Shown: piece after piece, positions 54,383 through 63,760 of the stretch
How positions within the stretch are numbered: position 1 is the stretch's first letter
How the letters are laid out: each line of letters begins with the position of its first letter
Assembly (NCBI RefSeq): GCF_900156465.1
Contig: NZ_LT707064.1
Location: forward strand, 3,983,001 to 4,047,000
Reading direction: 5' to 3'
Length of the DNA: 64,000 bases
Source: Pseudomonas sp. 7SR1
Lineage (GTDB): Bacteria > Pseudomonadota > Gammaproteobacteria > Pseudomonadales > Pseudomonadaceae
Notes under the pieces: model-generated
Database searches by the model: none
The model's input: only the letters and a program-made list of their open reading frames with translations
Told to the model about the DNA's origin: nothing
Made by a program: the position numbers and the translations under genes

Positions 54383-55699
54383 TCAGGGATAGATGAACCG
54401 ATTGACCAGGTTTTCGAGCATCTCCTGGCGACCGCTGACCGCCTGCGGGTTCAGTTCGTGGGCAAATGCATGTTCGGCCAGGGCGGCGAGGCTGAATTCC
54501 CCCGCCAGCACCGCTTGCCCGAAAGGTTGCTGCCAGCCGGCATAGCGCTGGTCCTTGAACTGCTGGAGCCGATCGTTGCGCACCATGGCCGCTGCACGCT
54601 CCAGGGACACGGCGAGCACGTCCATGGCGGTGACGTGGCCATGGAACAGGTCGAGTTCGTCCACGCTCTGGCGACGCACCTTGGCGTCGAAGTTGAAGCC
54701 GCCATTGCCGAAGCCACCGGCCTTGAGGATCTCGTAGATCGCCAGGGTCATTTCCTCGACGCTGTTGGGGAACTGGTCGGTGTCCCAGCCGTTCTGCGGA
54801 TCGCCCCGGTTGGCATCGATGCTGCCGAATATTCCCAGTGAAACGGCCGTGGCGATCTCGTGATGGAAGCTGTGGCCGGCCAGGGTCGCATGGTTGGCCT
54901 CGATGTTGACCTTGATTTCCTTCTCAAGGCCGAACTGCTGCAAGAAGCCGAAGACCGTGGCGCTGTCGTAGTCGTATTGATGCTTGGTCGGTTCCTGGGG
55001 CTTGGGTTCGATCAGCAGGTCGCCCTTGAAACCGATCCTGTGCTTGTGCTCCACCACCATGGCCATGAACCGGCCCAGTTGCTCGCGCTCGCGCTTCAGG
55101 TCGGTGTTGAGCAGGGTTTCATAACCCTCGCGACCGCCCCACAGGACGTAGTTTTCGCCCTTGAGACGCTGGGTGGCGTTCATCGCGCTGCACACCTGGG
55201 CGGCGGCACAGGCGAACACTTCCGGGTCCGGGTTGGTGGCGGCGCCCGCGGCGAAACGCGGGTTGCTGAAGCAATTGGCCGTGCCCCACAACAGCTTGAC
55301 CCCGGTCTGCTCCTGGTGGCGTTCCAAGTGGTCGATCATCTGTGCGAAGTGGTTGCGATAGTCCTTCAACGAGTTGCCTTCCGCAGCGACATCGGTGTCG
55401 TGGAAGCAGTAGTAGTCGACACCCAGCTTGGAGAAGAATTCGAAGGCCGCCTCGGCCTTGCCGATGGCCACTGCCATGGGGTCCCCGGGCTGGTGCCAAG
55501 GGCGCTTGAAGGTGCCGGCGCCGAATACGTCAGAACCGGGCCAGACAAAGGAGTGCCAATAGCAGACCGCCATGCGCAGGTGCTCGCGCATGGGCTTGCC
55601 GAGCACGAGTTTGTTGGCGTCGTAGTGGCGAAAGGCAAGGGGCGAGTCGCTGGCAGGCCCTTCGTAGCGAATCTTGTCGACAACGGGAAAGTAGGGCAT
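54383..55699 (-). CDS. xylA: Xylose isomerase XylA
   Basis: The 438-residue metal-dependent TIM-barrel enzyme turns D-xylose into D-xylulose in the cytosol. Metal and catalytic residues are visible in CFHDTDVA (His and Asp), [15 protein letters not shown] (Glu and Lys), [13 protein letters not shown] (Glu and His) and [10 protein letters not shown] (Asp). The start at 55699 has AAGGA 9 bases upstream. It opens the operon xylA-xylF-xylG-xylH and is divergent from xylR. Xylulokinase (xylB) is not in the window. Confidence 0.96.
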   Translation of the reverse strand: MPYFPVVDKIRYEGPASDSPLAFRHYDANKLVLGKPMREHLRMAVCYWHSFVWPGSDVFGAGTFKRPWHQPGDPMAVAIGKAEAAFEFFSKLGVDYYCFHDTDVAAEGNSLKDYRNHFAQMIDHLERHQEQTGVKLLWGTANCFSNPRFAAGAATNPDPEVFACAAAQVCSAMNATQRLKGENYVLWGGREGYETLLNTDLKREREQLGRFMAMVVEHKHRIGFKGDLLIEPKPQEPTKHQYDYDSATVFGFLQQFGLEKEIKVNIEANHATLAGHSFHHEIATAVSLGIFGSIDANRGDPQNGWDTDQFPNSVEEMTLAIYEILKAGGFGNGGFNFDAKVRRQSVDELDLFHGHVTAMDVLAVSLERAAAMVRNDRLQQFKDQRYAGWQQPFGQAVLAGEFSLAALAEHAFAHELNPQAVSGRQEMLENLVNRFIYP

Positions 55700-55767
55700 T
55701 TGCAGGTTTCCTTGTTGTTCTTGGCGGTGTCCCGATACTAGCAACGGCCCGCCGGCCGCTGATTATG

Positions 55768-55794
55768 AAAATCACCAATGCATGGTTCGATTTT
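55768..55794. promoter_or_regulatory. Possible XylR operator in the xylA-xylR gap
   Basis: AAAATC-N15-GATTTT is an inverted repeat around a central ATGCAT. It lies in the 148-base gap between the divergent xylA and xylR genes. XylR sites in E. coli are paired direct or inverted A/T-rich repeats, so the match is only suggestive. Confidence 0.35.
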
Positions 55795-55847
55795 GAGTAC
55801 TAGTCTGTGGCAACCGCCTCGACGTCGACCGGCCCAGGACCACAACA

Positions 55848-57023
55848 ATGAAAACCGTCCCTCCCGTCCACCGCATTGCACTGCTTTTCAACGGCAGCAA
55901 GATCTACGACCGCGGCATCATCAGCGGCATCGGCAATTACCTGAGCAGCACCCGCGCGTCCTGGGACCTGTTCCTGGAAGAGGATTTCCTCTGTCGCTTG
56001 AAAGGCATCGAGCGCTGGCAGGGCGACGGGATCATCGCCGACTTCGACGACCCACTGATCGGCGAGGCGTTGGCCGGGATCCGCCTGCCCGTGGTGGCGG
56101 TGGGGGGCTCCTATGAGGATGAGCGTGCCTATCCCAAGGGCATTCCCTATGTCGCCACGGATAATTTTGCGTTGATGAAGCTGGCCTACGAGCATCTGAT
56201 CGAGGCCGGACTGACACGCTTTGCCTGTTTCAGCCTGCCCGTGGCGCAAGCCAATCGCTGGGCGCAGGAGCGTGAAAGAGCCTTTCGCTCGCTGCTGCAG
56301 CGCGACGGCTTGCATGTGGAGGTATATCGCGGCATGGGCACCAGCGCGCCGCTCTGGGACAGCGCGGTGGAACAGCAGATCGCCTGGCTGCAAAGCCTGC
56401 CCAAACCCATCGGTATCATTGCCGTCAGCGATGCGCGGGCACGGCAGTTGCTGCAAGCCTGCCTGACCGCTGGCATCGCTGTGCCGGAACAGGTGGCGCT
56501 GATCGGCATCGATAACGACCCGCTGACCCGCAGCCTGACCCGGGTGCCCCTCAGCTCGGTCATTCAAGGCACCGAGACCATGGGCCGCACTGCCGCGCGC
56601 CTGCTCCACCAGATGTTGCACGGCATGCCCTCCACGGGCACTCAGGTGTTGATCCCGCCGGATGCGATCAATGTCCAGGCGTCGAGCCTGCATCAACCCC
56701 TGGGCAACCCTTACGTCATGCAGGCCTTGCTGTTTATCCGCCAATACGCCTGCCAGGGCATCAAGACTGCCCAGGTGGCGGCCTATGTCGGTGTGTCCCG
56801 CTCATCCCTGGAAGCGCATTTTCGCAAGGTGCGCGGATGCAGCGTGCACGACGAAATCCTGCGCTTCAAACTGGCCGCCGCTGCCAGCGGACTGGAGAAA
56901 ACCGATTCGCCGATTGCCGACATCGCCCGTCAGTGCGGCTTCAAGTCGGCGCAATACCTGCACACGGTGTTTCGTCGGGAGTTCGGCTGCACACCGCGCG
57001 AGTATCAGCAAGGCGCAACGTGA
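55848..57023 (+). CDS. xylR: Xylose operon regulator XylR (AraC family)
   Basis: The 391-residue regulator has an N-terminal periplasmic-binding-protein-like domain that binds xylose (HRIALLFNGSKIYDRGIISGIGNYL...; about residues 8-275) and a C-terminal AraC-type DNA-binding domain (TAQVAAYVGVSRSSLEAHFRKVRG; ADIARQCGFKSAQYLHTVFRREFG). AGGA lies 8 bases before the ATG. It is divergent from xylA and should activate xylA-xylFGH when xylose is present. Confidence 0.94.
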   Translation: MKTVPPVHRIALLFNGSKIYDRGIISGIGNYLSSTRASWDLFLEEDFLCRLKGIERWQGDGIIADFDDPLIGEALAGIRLPVVAVGGSYEDERAYPKGIPYVATDNFALMKLAYEHLIEAGLTRFACFSLPVAQANRWAQERERAFRSLLQRDGLHVEVYRGMGTSAPLWDSAVEQQIAWLQSLPKPIGIIAVSDARARQLLQACLTAGIAVPEQVALIGIDNDPLTRSLTRVPLSSVIQGTETMGRTAARLLHQMLHGMPSTGTQVLIPPDAINVQASSLHQPLGNPYVMQALLFIRQYACQGIKTAQVAAYVGVSRSSLEAHFRKVRGCSVHDEILRFKLAAAASGLEKTDSPIADIARQCGFKSAQYLHTVFRREFGCTPREYQQGAT

Positions 57024-57053
57024 CGATGGCTCGTTCCACCGTGCAGAAGCTCA

Positions 57054-58013
57054 TCAATACTGGCGCACGACCACGGCGTTGTAGCGCCGTTGCAACTCGT
57101 CGTAACCTGCCCGTGCAGCGGCGAGGTCCTGGTTCAGTTGCGCGGCGTCCGCCCCGGCGGCCCAGTGCTGTTGCAGGCGTTCGAGGTACGTCAACCATTC
57201 CCAGGCCTGCGAGCTGATGACGCTCCACACGGGCAGGTTGCCATCTGCCGAGCGCAAGCGGGGCAGTGCCTGGATGAAGGTCTCTGCGTCCGCCCAACGG
57301 GTCATCAATGACTGATGCAGGTCGAGCAACTGACGGGGCGTCAGCGCCGCGCCGGTGGTCATGGCATCGAGGGCATCCATGGTCTGGCGGGCATCGATCA
57401 TGAAGCGCAGCGTATACCAATGCTGGTCATGCCCCAGGCGTTGCTCGATGGAGGCCAGTTGCTGCTGTCGCGCCTCCAGTTGCGGCTGCTCGAACGCCTG
57501 GCGCAAAGGGATCGCCCGGGTGCGTGCTTCTTGCAGGCGCGCGCTCAGGGCTTGTTCAAGCCGGGCCAGTTCGAGGGGATCCCGATCCATCGGCCGCTGC
57601 GCCAGCCAGCGCTCGACGGCCTCGGCGTCCGGACGCAGTTGGTCGTAGGCCGTGACGTAGTTTCTGGCTAGCGCTTGCAGGCCTTCCGGTGTTCCTGCGC
57701 CGAGCCATCGGTAACAGGGCGATGGCGGTGCATCGTTGCCGGGGACGATTTCACCGGAGCCCATGCCGAAGCCGGCAAAGAAATGTCGGTAGGCATCGTG
57801 CTGCGTCGATGAAGCGACCAGGTCACGGTATTCGGCGTAGCGTCGCTCCAGGAGCTCCGCGCCATTCAACAGGCAGGTGTTGATCTGCTGCACTTGCTGC
57901 CAGCGCGAGCGGGTCTGCGGGTCGATGTGCTTGCGAGGGTCCAGCTGCAGCACCAGCCAGGTCAGGCCCAGCAGTGCAATCACAGCAATCGCGAAGGCTC
58001 GATTACTGATCAT
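57054..58013 (-). CDS. DUF3829-type membrane-anchored protein
   Basis: The 319-residue protein has one N-terminal membrane helix (ISNRAFAIAVIALLGLTWLVL) and a helical periplasmic or cytosolic body with coiled-coil-rich stretches. A DUF3829-like form is suggested by NTCLLNGAELLERRYAEYRDLV and the Tyr/Asn-rich end. ATG 58013 overlaps the upstream J-like gene stop as ATGA, with AGGA upstream. Function is unknown. Its link with an Hsp70 and a J-like partner suggests it is a client or accessory of that chaperone set. Confidence 0.72.
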   Translation of the reverse strand: MISNRAFAIAVIALLGLTWLVLQLDPRKHIDPQTRSRWQQVQQINTCLLNGAELLERRYAEYRDLVASSTQHDAYRHFFAGFGMGSGEIVPGNDAPPSPCYRWLGAGTPEGLQALARNYVTAYDQLRPDAEAVERWLAQRPMDRDPLELARLEQALSARLQEARTRAIPLRQAFEQPQLEARQQQLASIEQRLGHDQHWYTLRFMIDARQTMDALDAMTTGAALTPRQLLDLHQSLMTRWADAETFIQALPRLRSADGNLPVWSVISSQAWEWLTYLERLQQHWAAGADAAQLNQDLAAARAGYDELQRRYNAVVVRQY

Positions 58014-59668
58014 GGCTTTCCTGCCTGGGAGGACGTGGGTACATGCCACTGCTGCGCGGACAATTCGGTCGGGCAGGGCGTCGAGGTGGATTGGCGTGCG
58101 GCGCAGGTTCGCTGTGGCCAGGCCTGGAGCCCCTCGTTCGGGGCGAGCGGCGCATTGCCCGCGAGGGTATTGCCCAGCAGGAGCAGCGGGATGAGGATGC
58201 CCAGCGAGAGGCCGACAAGGACATCGTCCGGCAAGCGCTCATAGACTCGGGAATACAGGGCGGCGGCGCGTTTGGTCAGATTGCCTCGGCTCAGGATCGC
58301 CAGCGTGGCGAGGATGCCGAAGTAGGCAACCGCTCCGGCAAGTCCACCCGCCAGGTAGATGACGCCGCCCAGCAGTCCGACCCAGAGGCTTTCGCGTATC
58401 GGCAGCGGGGTGGGGCGTCGCAGGCTCAGCCAGCGCCCGTAGCGGTCATGGAGCCATTGATCGAGGCGCCATGCCCGGCTCAGGGTCTTGCATGCCGCGT
58501 TGAGCCCCCATGCAGCGGCGCCGAGAAACAGCGCGCGCAGGAACATGTCGATGACGCTGATGTAGAACGTCCCGCCGAGGCGATACTCCAGCAGCCAGCT
58601 CATGCTGGCCGAAGCGCCGACGATGGCCAGGGGCACCGCCATGGCCGGCGGCCGACGACGCAGCGCGCGCCAGTTGTCCGGGGCCAACTGCGGCATCTGG
58701 TACAGCAACTGCGGATAGCGAAGCTGCACGGTGCGATACAACGCCTCGCAGGCATCCCAGTCGGCGGCGCTGAAGGTGATGCTCAGGCGCACCCGGGCGT
58801 CTTCGTCGAGGGTGCCGAACAGCATGCGCGCTGCCTGGGATTCGCTGCTGTCATAGAACTGGGTGAGGCGGGTCTGTTCCTGCACGAACATGGCACAGTC
58901 GCTGCGAGCCAGCAGTTGGCTCCACCAGGGCTCGGGGCAGGCGTTATGATGACCGCTGCGGGTCCAGCCCTGTTGCGTGCAAATGCTTTCGAACAGCCTC
59001 TGCGACCAGTTCGGCGACTGTAGCAGCACCAGGGCCAGGCTCTGGTTCAGCCACTGGCGCGCATCCAGGGTTTGCAGCCAGGGGCTTGCGGCCAGCTTGC
59101 GGGCCAGTTCGAGGAATCGCCCGCTATCCTGCCGGGCCTCGGTCAGGCGCGACGAGGCCTGCTCCATGAGGGTGTTGCGCAGGTGTTCGAGGGTGGTTCG
59201 CGGCAAGCCTTCATGTTGCCAAGGGGTGAGCCAGTGCAATTGCTCGATGGCCGCCTCGGCCAGTTCGTAGCGGTCGTCTGGCAGGCAGCGCAGCAGCAGG
59301 CCTTGTTCGAACGCCGCTTCGCATCCAAGCAGGCGTGCCTGGGCCACGCGGTCGGCGAGGTTGGTCGCGCTGATTCCTTCCAGGCATTGCGCCGCCAGGC
59401 CTTCGGCCGGGCAAGCCCCGTCATCCGTCTGCCGAGGGGACGGTTGTTGCACCCGAGGCGACTCGATGGGCTCGGGCAGCGAGGTGTCGGCGGGCTCCTC
59501 ACGCTGCCAATCGGCCCATGCCATCGCCTGCTCATAAGCCTCGCGCAGTCGCTGGAAGCCCTCGGGGTCTTCGTCGGGCCGGTGTCGCTTGAGCAGGCTG
59601 GCATACTGGCGCTTGATGCTGCGCTTGTCGGCATCCTCCGGCAGATCCAGGACCACCCAGCAACTCAT
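58010..59668 (-). CDS. Membrane J-domain-like co-chaperone (DjlB/DjlC-like)
   Basis: The 552-residue protein starts with a J-like domain (residues about 1-50: CWVVLDLPEDADKRSIKRQYASLLKRHRPDEDPEGFQRLREAYEQA). The usual HPD loop reads HRPDED, so one extra Arg stands between His and Pro-Asp. A long helical middle and at least four membrane helices (about residues 345-520) follow. It overlaps the HscC gene on one side and the DUF3829 gene on the other by 4 bases each. In E. coli, hscC is also next to the J-protein genes djlB/djlC, so it is probably the specific HscC partner. Confidence 0.82.
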   Translation of the reverse strand: MSCWVVLDLPEDADKRSIKRQYASLLKRHRPDEDPEGFQRLREAYEQAMAWADWQREEPADTSLPEPIESPRVQQPSPRQTDDGACPAEGLAAQCLEGISATNLADRVAQARLLGCEAAFEQGLLLRCLPDDRYELAEAAIEQLHWLTPWQHEGLPRTTLEHLRNTLMEQASSRLTEARQDSGRFLELARKLAASPWLQTLDARQWLNQSLALVLLQSPNWSQRLFESICTQQGWTRSGHHNACPEPWWSQLLARSDCAMFVQEQTRLTQFYDSSESQAARMLFGTLDEDARVRLSITFSAADWDACEALYRTVQLRYPQLLYQMPQLAPDNWRALRRRPPAMAVPLAIVGASASMSWLLEYRLGGTFYISVIDMFLRALFLGAAAWGLNAACKTLSRAWRLDQWLHDRYGRWLSLRRPTPLPIRESLWVGLLGGVIYLAGGLAGAVAYFGILATLAILSRGNLTKRAAALYSRVYERLPDDVLVGLSLGILIPLLLLGNTLAGNAPLAPNEGLQAWPQRTCAARQSTSTPCPTELSAQQWHVPTSSQAGKP

Positions 59669-61371
59669 CGCCAGACGTCCCGTTCCAAGGTGTCGAGCTG
59701 TTCGGAAATCTGCATTCGCAGGGCGCGGATGTCGTGCAGTTCCTGGGTTTCGAGCACCTGGGCAAAACGCGTGGCCAGGTCGTCGACCCGCTGGCGAAGG
59801 TCACCGCGGCTTTCCTGGTAGAGGCGTTCGAGGCGGGCGATCAGCACGGTATTGGGCTGCTCGTCACGCGGATGGACCTTCAGCGCCGCCAGCGCTTCGA
59901 GCCGACGGGCGATGTCGGCTTCGTCCAGCAGGCCGGTGTTGTTGGTGATCACCAGTTTGTGCCGCTCCCCGGTCTGGACGGTCTGCGCATCGGCTTCCAG
60001 CAGGCCGTTGGTGTCGTAGGTGAAGCGCACGTCGATGCTCACCTCACCGGCGGGCATGGGGGGCACGGGGATTTCCAGCTCGCCGAGCAGGATGTTTTCG
60101 CTGACCTGGCGGCTCTCGCCCTGGTAGACCTTCAGCAGAACCATCTTCTGCTGGTCGCGCAGGGTCACCACGCGTTTGACCCGGCTCACGGGGACCACGC
60201 AATTGCGTTCGATGATCGGCAGGTAATGGCCCGACTCGAGCTTGCCACCGTAGTCGACCGATATCTCGATGCCCATGGAGTAGGGGCAGACATCCGTGAG
60301 CACCACTTCTTCGAGCGCCGCGTCACGGCTTTTCAGGCCCGCTTGCACGGCGGCGCCGAGCGCCACGGCTTCGTCGGGGTTGAGTTGGATCGACGGAAAG
60401 CGGCCGAACAGGCTGGCGACCAGTTTTCGCACCAGGGGCATGCGGGTGGTGCCGCCCACCAGCAGCACCTCGTCCAGCTCGCTGGCGCGGATCCGGGCAT
60501 CGCGCAGGGCCGTTTCGATGGGGGCGCGCAGCCGGGCGAACAGCGGCGCATAGAGCCCGGCCATTTCCGCCTGGGTGTATGGCTGATGCCACTCGCGGTC
60601 GCCCTGGCGCACCGAGAACGTGGCGCTGGGCTCATGCCCGAGGGCCCTGCGCACCCGTTCGGCTTCCCGATGCAGGCGACTGAACAGTTGCGCATCGCCA
60701 AGGGGGACAGGGCCGGCAGCCGATTTGCCCTGGGCGCTCACGAAGGCCTGGAGCAGCAGCGTGTCGAAATCTTCCCCGCCAAGGTAGTTGTCGCCGGCGC
60801 TGGCCCGGACTTCCATCACGCCTTCGAACAGCTCCAGGATGGACACGTCGAAGGTCCCGCCGCCAAGGTCGAAGACCAGGAAGGTGCTGGCGTTGTCGCG
60901 TTGATGCAGGCCATAGGCGAGCGCCGCCGCCGTGGGTTCGTTGACCAGTCGCTCGACCTTGAAGCCGGCCAGTTCGCCGGCGATGCGCGTGGCTTTGCGC
61001 TGGGCGTCGTTGAAGTAGGCCGGGACGCTGATGACGGCTTCCTCCACCGGCTCGCCGAAGTGCCGTTCGGCATCCTCGCGCAGGCTGCGCAGCACCATGG
61101 CCGAAAGCTCCTCGGCGCGGAACTGACGATTGCCAAGGGCGGTGAGTCGGGCGCTGCCCATGTAGCGCTTGAAGAGAGCGGTGGTCACTTGCGGATGGGT
61201 CTGCAAGCGTTCCAGTGCCGCGCGACCGACCATCATCCGGCCTTCATCGTCCAGGCCCACCACACTGGGGGTCAGCCACTCGCCGAGGGCATTGGGCACC
61301 AGTTGCGCAGCGCCATCGCGCCATGCCGCAATCAGGCTATGGGTGGTGCCCAGGTCAATGCCGACAATCAT
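59665..61371 (-). CDS. hscC: Hsp70-family chaperone HscC
   Basis: The 568-residue Hsp70 is shorter than DnaK and matches HscC in length. The ATPase domain carries GIDLGTTHSL, DLGGGTFDVS and the LVGGTTRMP motif. The substrate-binding part is short and lacks the long DnaK lid; the end is coiled-coil-like. It would use ATP with a dedicated J-protein to act on special clients. GGAGG lies 9 bases before the ATG. It leads the three-gene overlapping operon hscC - J-like - DUF3829. Confidence 0.92.
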   Translation of the reverse strand: MIVGIDLGTTHSLIAAWRDGAAQLVPNALGEWLTPSVVGLDDEGRMMVGRAALERLQTHPQVTTALFKRYMGSARLTALGNRQFRAEELSAMVLRSLREDAERHFGEPVEEAVISVPAYFNDAQRKATRIAGELAGFKVERLVNEPTAAALAYGLHQRDNASTFLVFDLGGGTFDVSILELFEGVMEVRASAGDNYLGGEDFDTLLLQAFVSAQGKSAAGPVPLGDAQLFSRLHREAERVRRALGHEPSATFSVRQGDREWHQPYTQAEMAGLYAPLFARLRAPIETALRDARIRASELDEVLLVGGTTRMPLVRKLVASLFGRFPSIQLNPDEAVALGAAVQAGLKSRDAALEEVVLTDVCPYSMGIEISVDYGGKLESGHYLPIIERNCVVPVSRVKRVVTLRDQQKMVLLKVYQGESRQVSENILLGELEIPVPPMPAGEVSIDVRFTYDTNGLLEADAQTVQTGERHKLVITNNTGLLDEADIARRLEALAALKVHPRDEQPNTVLIARLERLYQESRGDLRQRVDDLATRFAQVLETQELHDIRALRMQISEQLDTLERDVWR

Positions 61372-61549
61372 GTCCGTTAAGCCTCCCTTACTTTTCGCGC
61401 CTTGGCGTTACCTGCGAGCCGGCCAGCCTAGCAGAGATGAATCCACTTGATCGGGAAAACCGTCGGATTTCATGCAGCACAATCCATCGCCGAGCTGCCC
61501 GTGGGCGAGTCCCGTCGCCGGCTGGGAAGCCCTTCACAGGGCCCTTTTC

Positions 61550-61667
61550 AGGCTCGGCCTGATACGAAAAAAAGCCTGGGCAGTGCCCATTGTCAGTCGG
61601 GCAACGGCGCTTGCTCGGCGCTTTCACGCCGCATCATCGAGTCTCAAGGCTTTCCGGACAGAGCCTA
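61550..61667. repeat. MITE-like inverted-repeat element, copy 3 (diverged)
   Basis: Read on the minus strand it starts TAGGCTCTGTCCGGAAAGCCTTGA, close to copies 1 and 2, and ends in a decayed version of the other end (AGGCTTTTTTTCGTATCAG...GAGCCT). The inside differs. It begins exactly at the TAG stop of the solute-binding protein gene, as copies 1 and 2 do at their genes. Confidence 0.6.
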
Positions 61668-62399
61668 GCGTTCTTCCCGCATGATCCGCGCCACTTCTCC
61701 CGCAGCCTCCAATTGCTCGAAGGCCTGTCGCGCCCTGGCGACGATCTCGTCCGGCGTGCTCAGGCTGAAGGCCATGGACACCCGGGCGGGGCGGTCGTCG
61801 ATCGAAAACACCTCTTGCAGGATGGCGAAATCCACATGCTCGTCTTCGCAGATCACTCGCGCAGCCTTCTCGGGCATCGGGATCAGCTGGACTTGATGGT
61901 TGAGCAGTTTCTGAAAGTTGTCGCGACGATCGCCCGAGACCACCAGCCGGGTGAAGCCTGCCTGCTGCAGCAGCAGTTGCTTGGAGTCGTTACGCACCAC
62001 GCCCACGCTGTAGCGCTTGGCATCCTCGAGGCTGGCCAGGACGATGTCGTGGCGCTCGCGCAGCTTGTAGAGCTTGATCGTGACTCGCTCCAGCTCCCCG
62101 ACCCATTTGAACAGCGATTCACGCAAGGGGGTACGATCCATGGGATAGATCAGCACGTTGGGCTCGTGCAGGGCTTTCTCGTAGGCCCGGGCCCAGGGAT
62201 ACAGCAGGATGCGGTGATCGGTCAGGCCGGCCTTGTTCAGGGTTTCCTCGACGACGCGGGTGCCCGGCCCGACCAGCTTGCCTTCGCGGGGGTATGCGTA
62301 GAGTGAATCCTCGGTGACCACTTCGATCCCCGCACCACGGCTTTCCAGGCAGGCCAGGGCCAGCAACAACGACAGGCAGAGCGGCAGACGACGGTGCAT
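61665..62399 (-). CDS. Periplasmic solute-binding-like protein (SBP_bac_3 type)
   Basis: The 244-residue protein has a signal peptide (RRLPLCLSLLLALACLESRGA) and a two-lobe SBP fold like amino-acid binding proteins (IEVVTEDSLYAYPREGKLVGPGTRVVEETLNKAGL; KRYSVGVVRNDSKQLLLQQAGF; FAILQEVFSIDD). It has no ABC permease or ATPase next to it. It lies 16 bases after a diguanylate cyclase gene on the same strand, so it may sense a ligand for the cyclase rather than import it. GAGG lies 5 bases before the ATG. Confidence 0.85.
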   Translation of the reverse strand: MHRRLPLCLSLLLALACLESRGAGIEVVTEDSLYAYPREGKLVGPGTRVVEETLNKAGLTDHRILLYPWARAYEKALHEPNVLIYPMDRTPLRESLFKWVGELERVTIKLYKLRERHDIVLASLEDAKRYSVGVVRNDSKQLLLQQAGFTRLVVSGDRRDNFQKLLNHQVQLIPMPEKAARVICEDEHVDFAILQEVFSIDDRPARVSMAFSLSTPDEIVARARQAFEQLEAAGEVARIMREER

Positions 62400-62415
62400 A
62401 TAGGCCTCACGGGTG

Positions 62416-63759
62416 TCAGAAGGCGACGCAATTGCGTCCCTGGTGTTTGGCTCGGTACAACGCCTGGTCGGCGCATTGCAGCAACAGGTCGAAGTGATTC
62501 ATGGTGCGAGGATCCAGTTCGGCCACACCGATGCTCAGGGTGACGAAGGGCGACACCGTCGAGCCGCTGTGGGGCAATTGGCGTTCGGCCAGGTGCGCGC
62601 GGACCCGTTGGGCCGCCTCGTAAGCCTGGCTGGCGTCGACGTTGGGCAGTACCACGACGAACTCTTCGCCGCCAACCCGGGCGGTCAGTTCCCCCGAGCG
62701 CCCGAAGACACTGCGCAGGGTTTCGGCGATCTGCTGCAGACACTCGTCGCCCTTGATATGGCCGTAGGTGTCGTTGTAGGTCTTGAAGAAATCTACATCG
62801 CACATCAGCACCGCCAGCGGCGTGCCGTGGCGCAGCGCGCGGCGAAATTCGATTTCCTTCAGTTCGTCGAAGTAGCGGCGGTTGGGCAGTCCCGTCAATG
62901 CGTCGTGGCGTGACAACGCTTCGAGGGACTGGTTGGCTGCCTTCAGTTCCGCGGTACGTGCCTCGACCAGCTCGGCCAACTGGTCGCGGCTGGCTGCCAT
63001 GGCCAGTTCATCCAGGCGCTGGCGTTCCAGGTGGGCGTGGAGGTTGTCCTGCAATTCATTGACCTGGGACTCCAGCAGGCTCAACTCGTCCTGGCGCCGT
63101 ACCGAGCGCTGCAGCTTGAAGTGCCGTTTGAGGGTATCGGGCGTGAGCTGGCCCAGGTGCCGGGCGATATGGACCACATGCACGGTCACCAGGCGATTGA
63201 ACATGGTCATGACCAAGCCGGCCAGCAGCAGCGACTGGACAAGCTGGGTGATGACGATGCTGCGGGCCTCGCCCCAGAGGCGCTCCCACAACAGGTTGCT
63301 GTCGCCTTCGATGATCAGCTCGCCGACTTTTTCGTTCGCCCCGGCATAGGGCTGCGCGACGAGCTCGCGACGCAACACAGGCGCAGGCCCCGGGGCCACG
63401 TTGGCGTATCGGTTGAGTTCGATGATTTCAGGGGGCTGGCCGGGACGTGGGATAGTGAGCAGCAATCGGCCCACCGGCGCGGCCTTCGCGACGCTGGCCA
63501 GTTGCTTGCCCAGCGATTCGCGATCCATTTCCCAGATGGCATGGGCCAGCGTGTTCTGGAACACCTGGTCGATCAGTACCAGTTCGGAGTTCATTTCCGC
63601 CAGGTTGTTTTCCCACGCCAGCCAGGTCCGCAAGGTGACCATCGCCAGGGTGAAAAGCAGGCAGAACAGCAGCGTCGCCAGTACCAGCCGACGGCCTAGC
63701 GAGCTGAATGCCTTGATACGTGGCTGTTTCGCGGACGATGTCTCTGAATTGCGCGCCAT
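62416..63759 (-). CDS. Membrane diguanylate cyclase with periplasmic sensor domain
   Basis: The 447-residue protein has two membrane helices (about residues 22-45 and 172-195), a periplasmic sensor loop between them, a HAMP/coiled-coil linker (LLESQVNELQDNLHAHLERQRLDELAM) and a GGDEF domain with the intact active loop RVGGEEF. The residues five before it are RSGE, so the usual RxxD inhibitory site is missing. It should make cyclic di-GMP. It is flanked in the same operon by two periplasmic solute-binding-type genes. Confidence 0.92.
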   Translation of the reverse strand: MARNSETSSAKQPRIKAFSSLGRRLVLATLLFCLLFTLAMVTLRTWLAWENNLAEMNSELVLIDQVFQNTLAHAIWEMDRESLGKQLASVAKAAPVGRLLLTIPRPGQPPEIIELNRYANVAPGPAPVLRRELVAQPYAGANEKVGELIIEGDSNLLWERLWGEARSIVITQLVQSLLLAGLVMTMFNRLVTVHVVHIARHLGQLTPDTLKRHFKLQRSVRRQDELSLLESQVNELQDNLHAHLERQRLDELAMAASRDQLAELVEARTAELKAANQSLEALSRHDALTGLPNRRYFDELKEIEFRRALRHGTPLAVLMCDVDFFKTYNDTYGHIKGDECLQQIAETLRSVFGRSGELTARVGGEEFVVVLPNVDASQAYEAAQRVRAHLAERQLPHSGSTVSPFVTLSIGVAELDPRTMNHFDLLLQCADQALYRAKHQGRNCVAF

Positions 63760-63760
63760 G

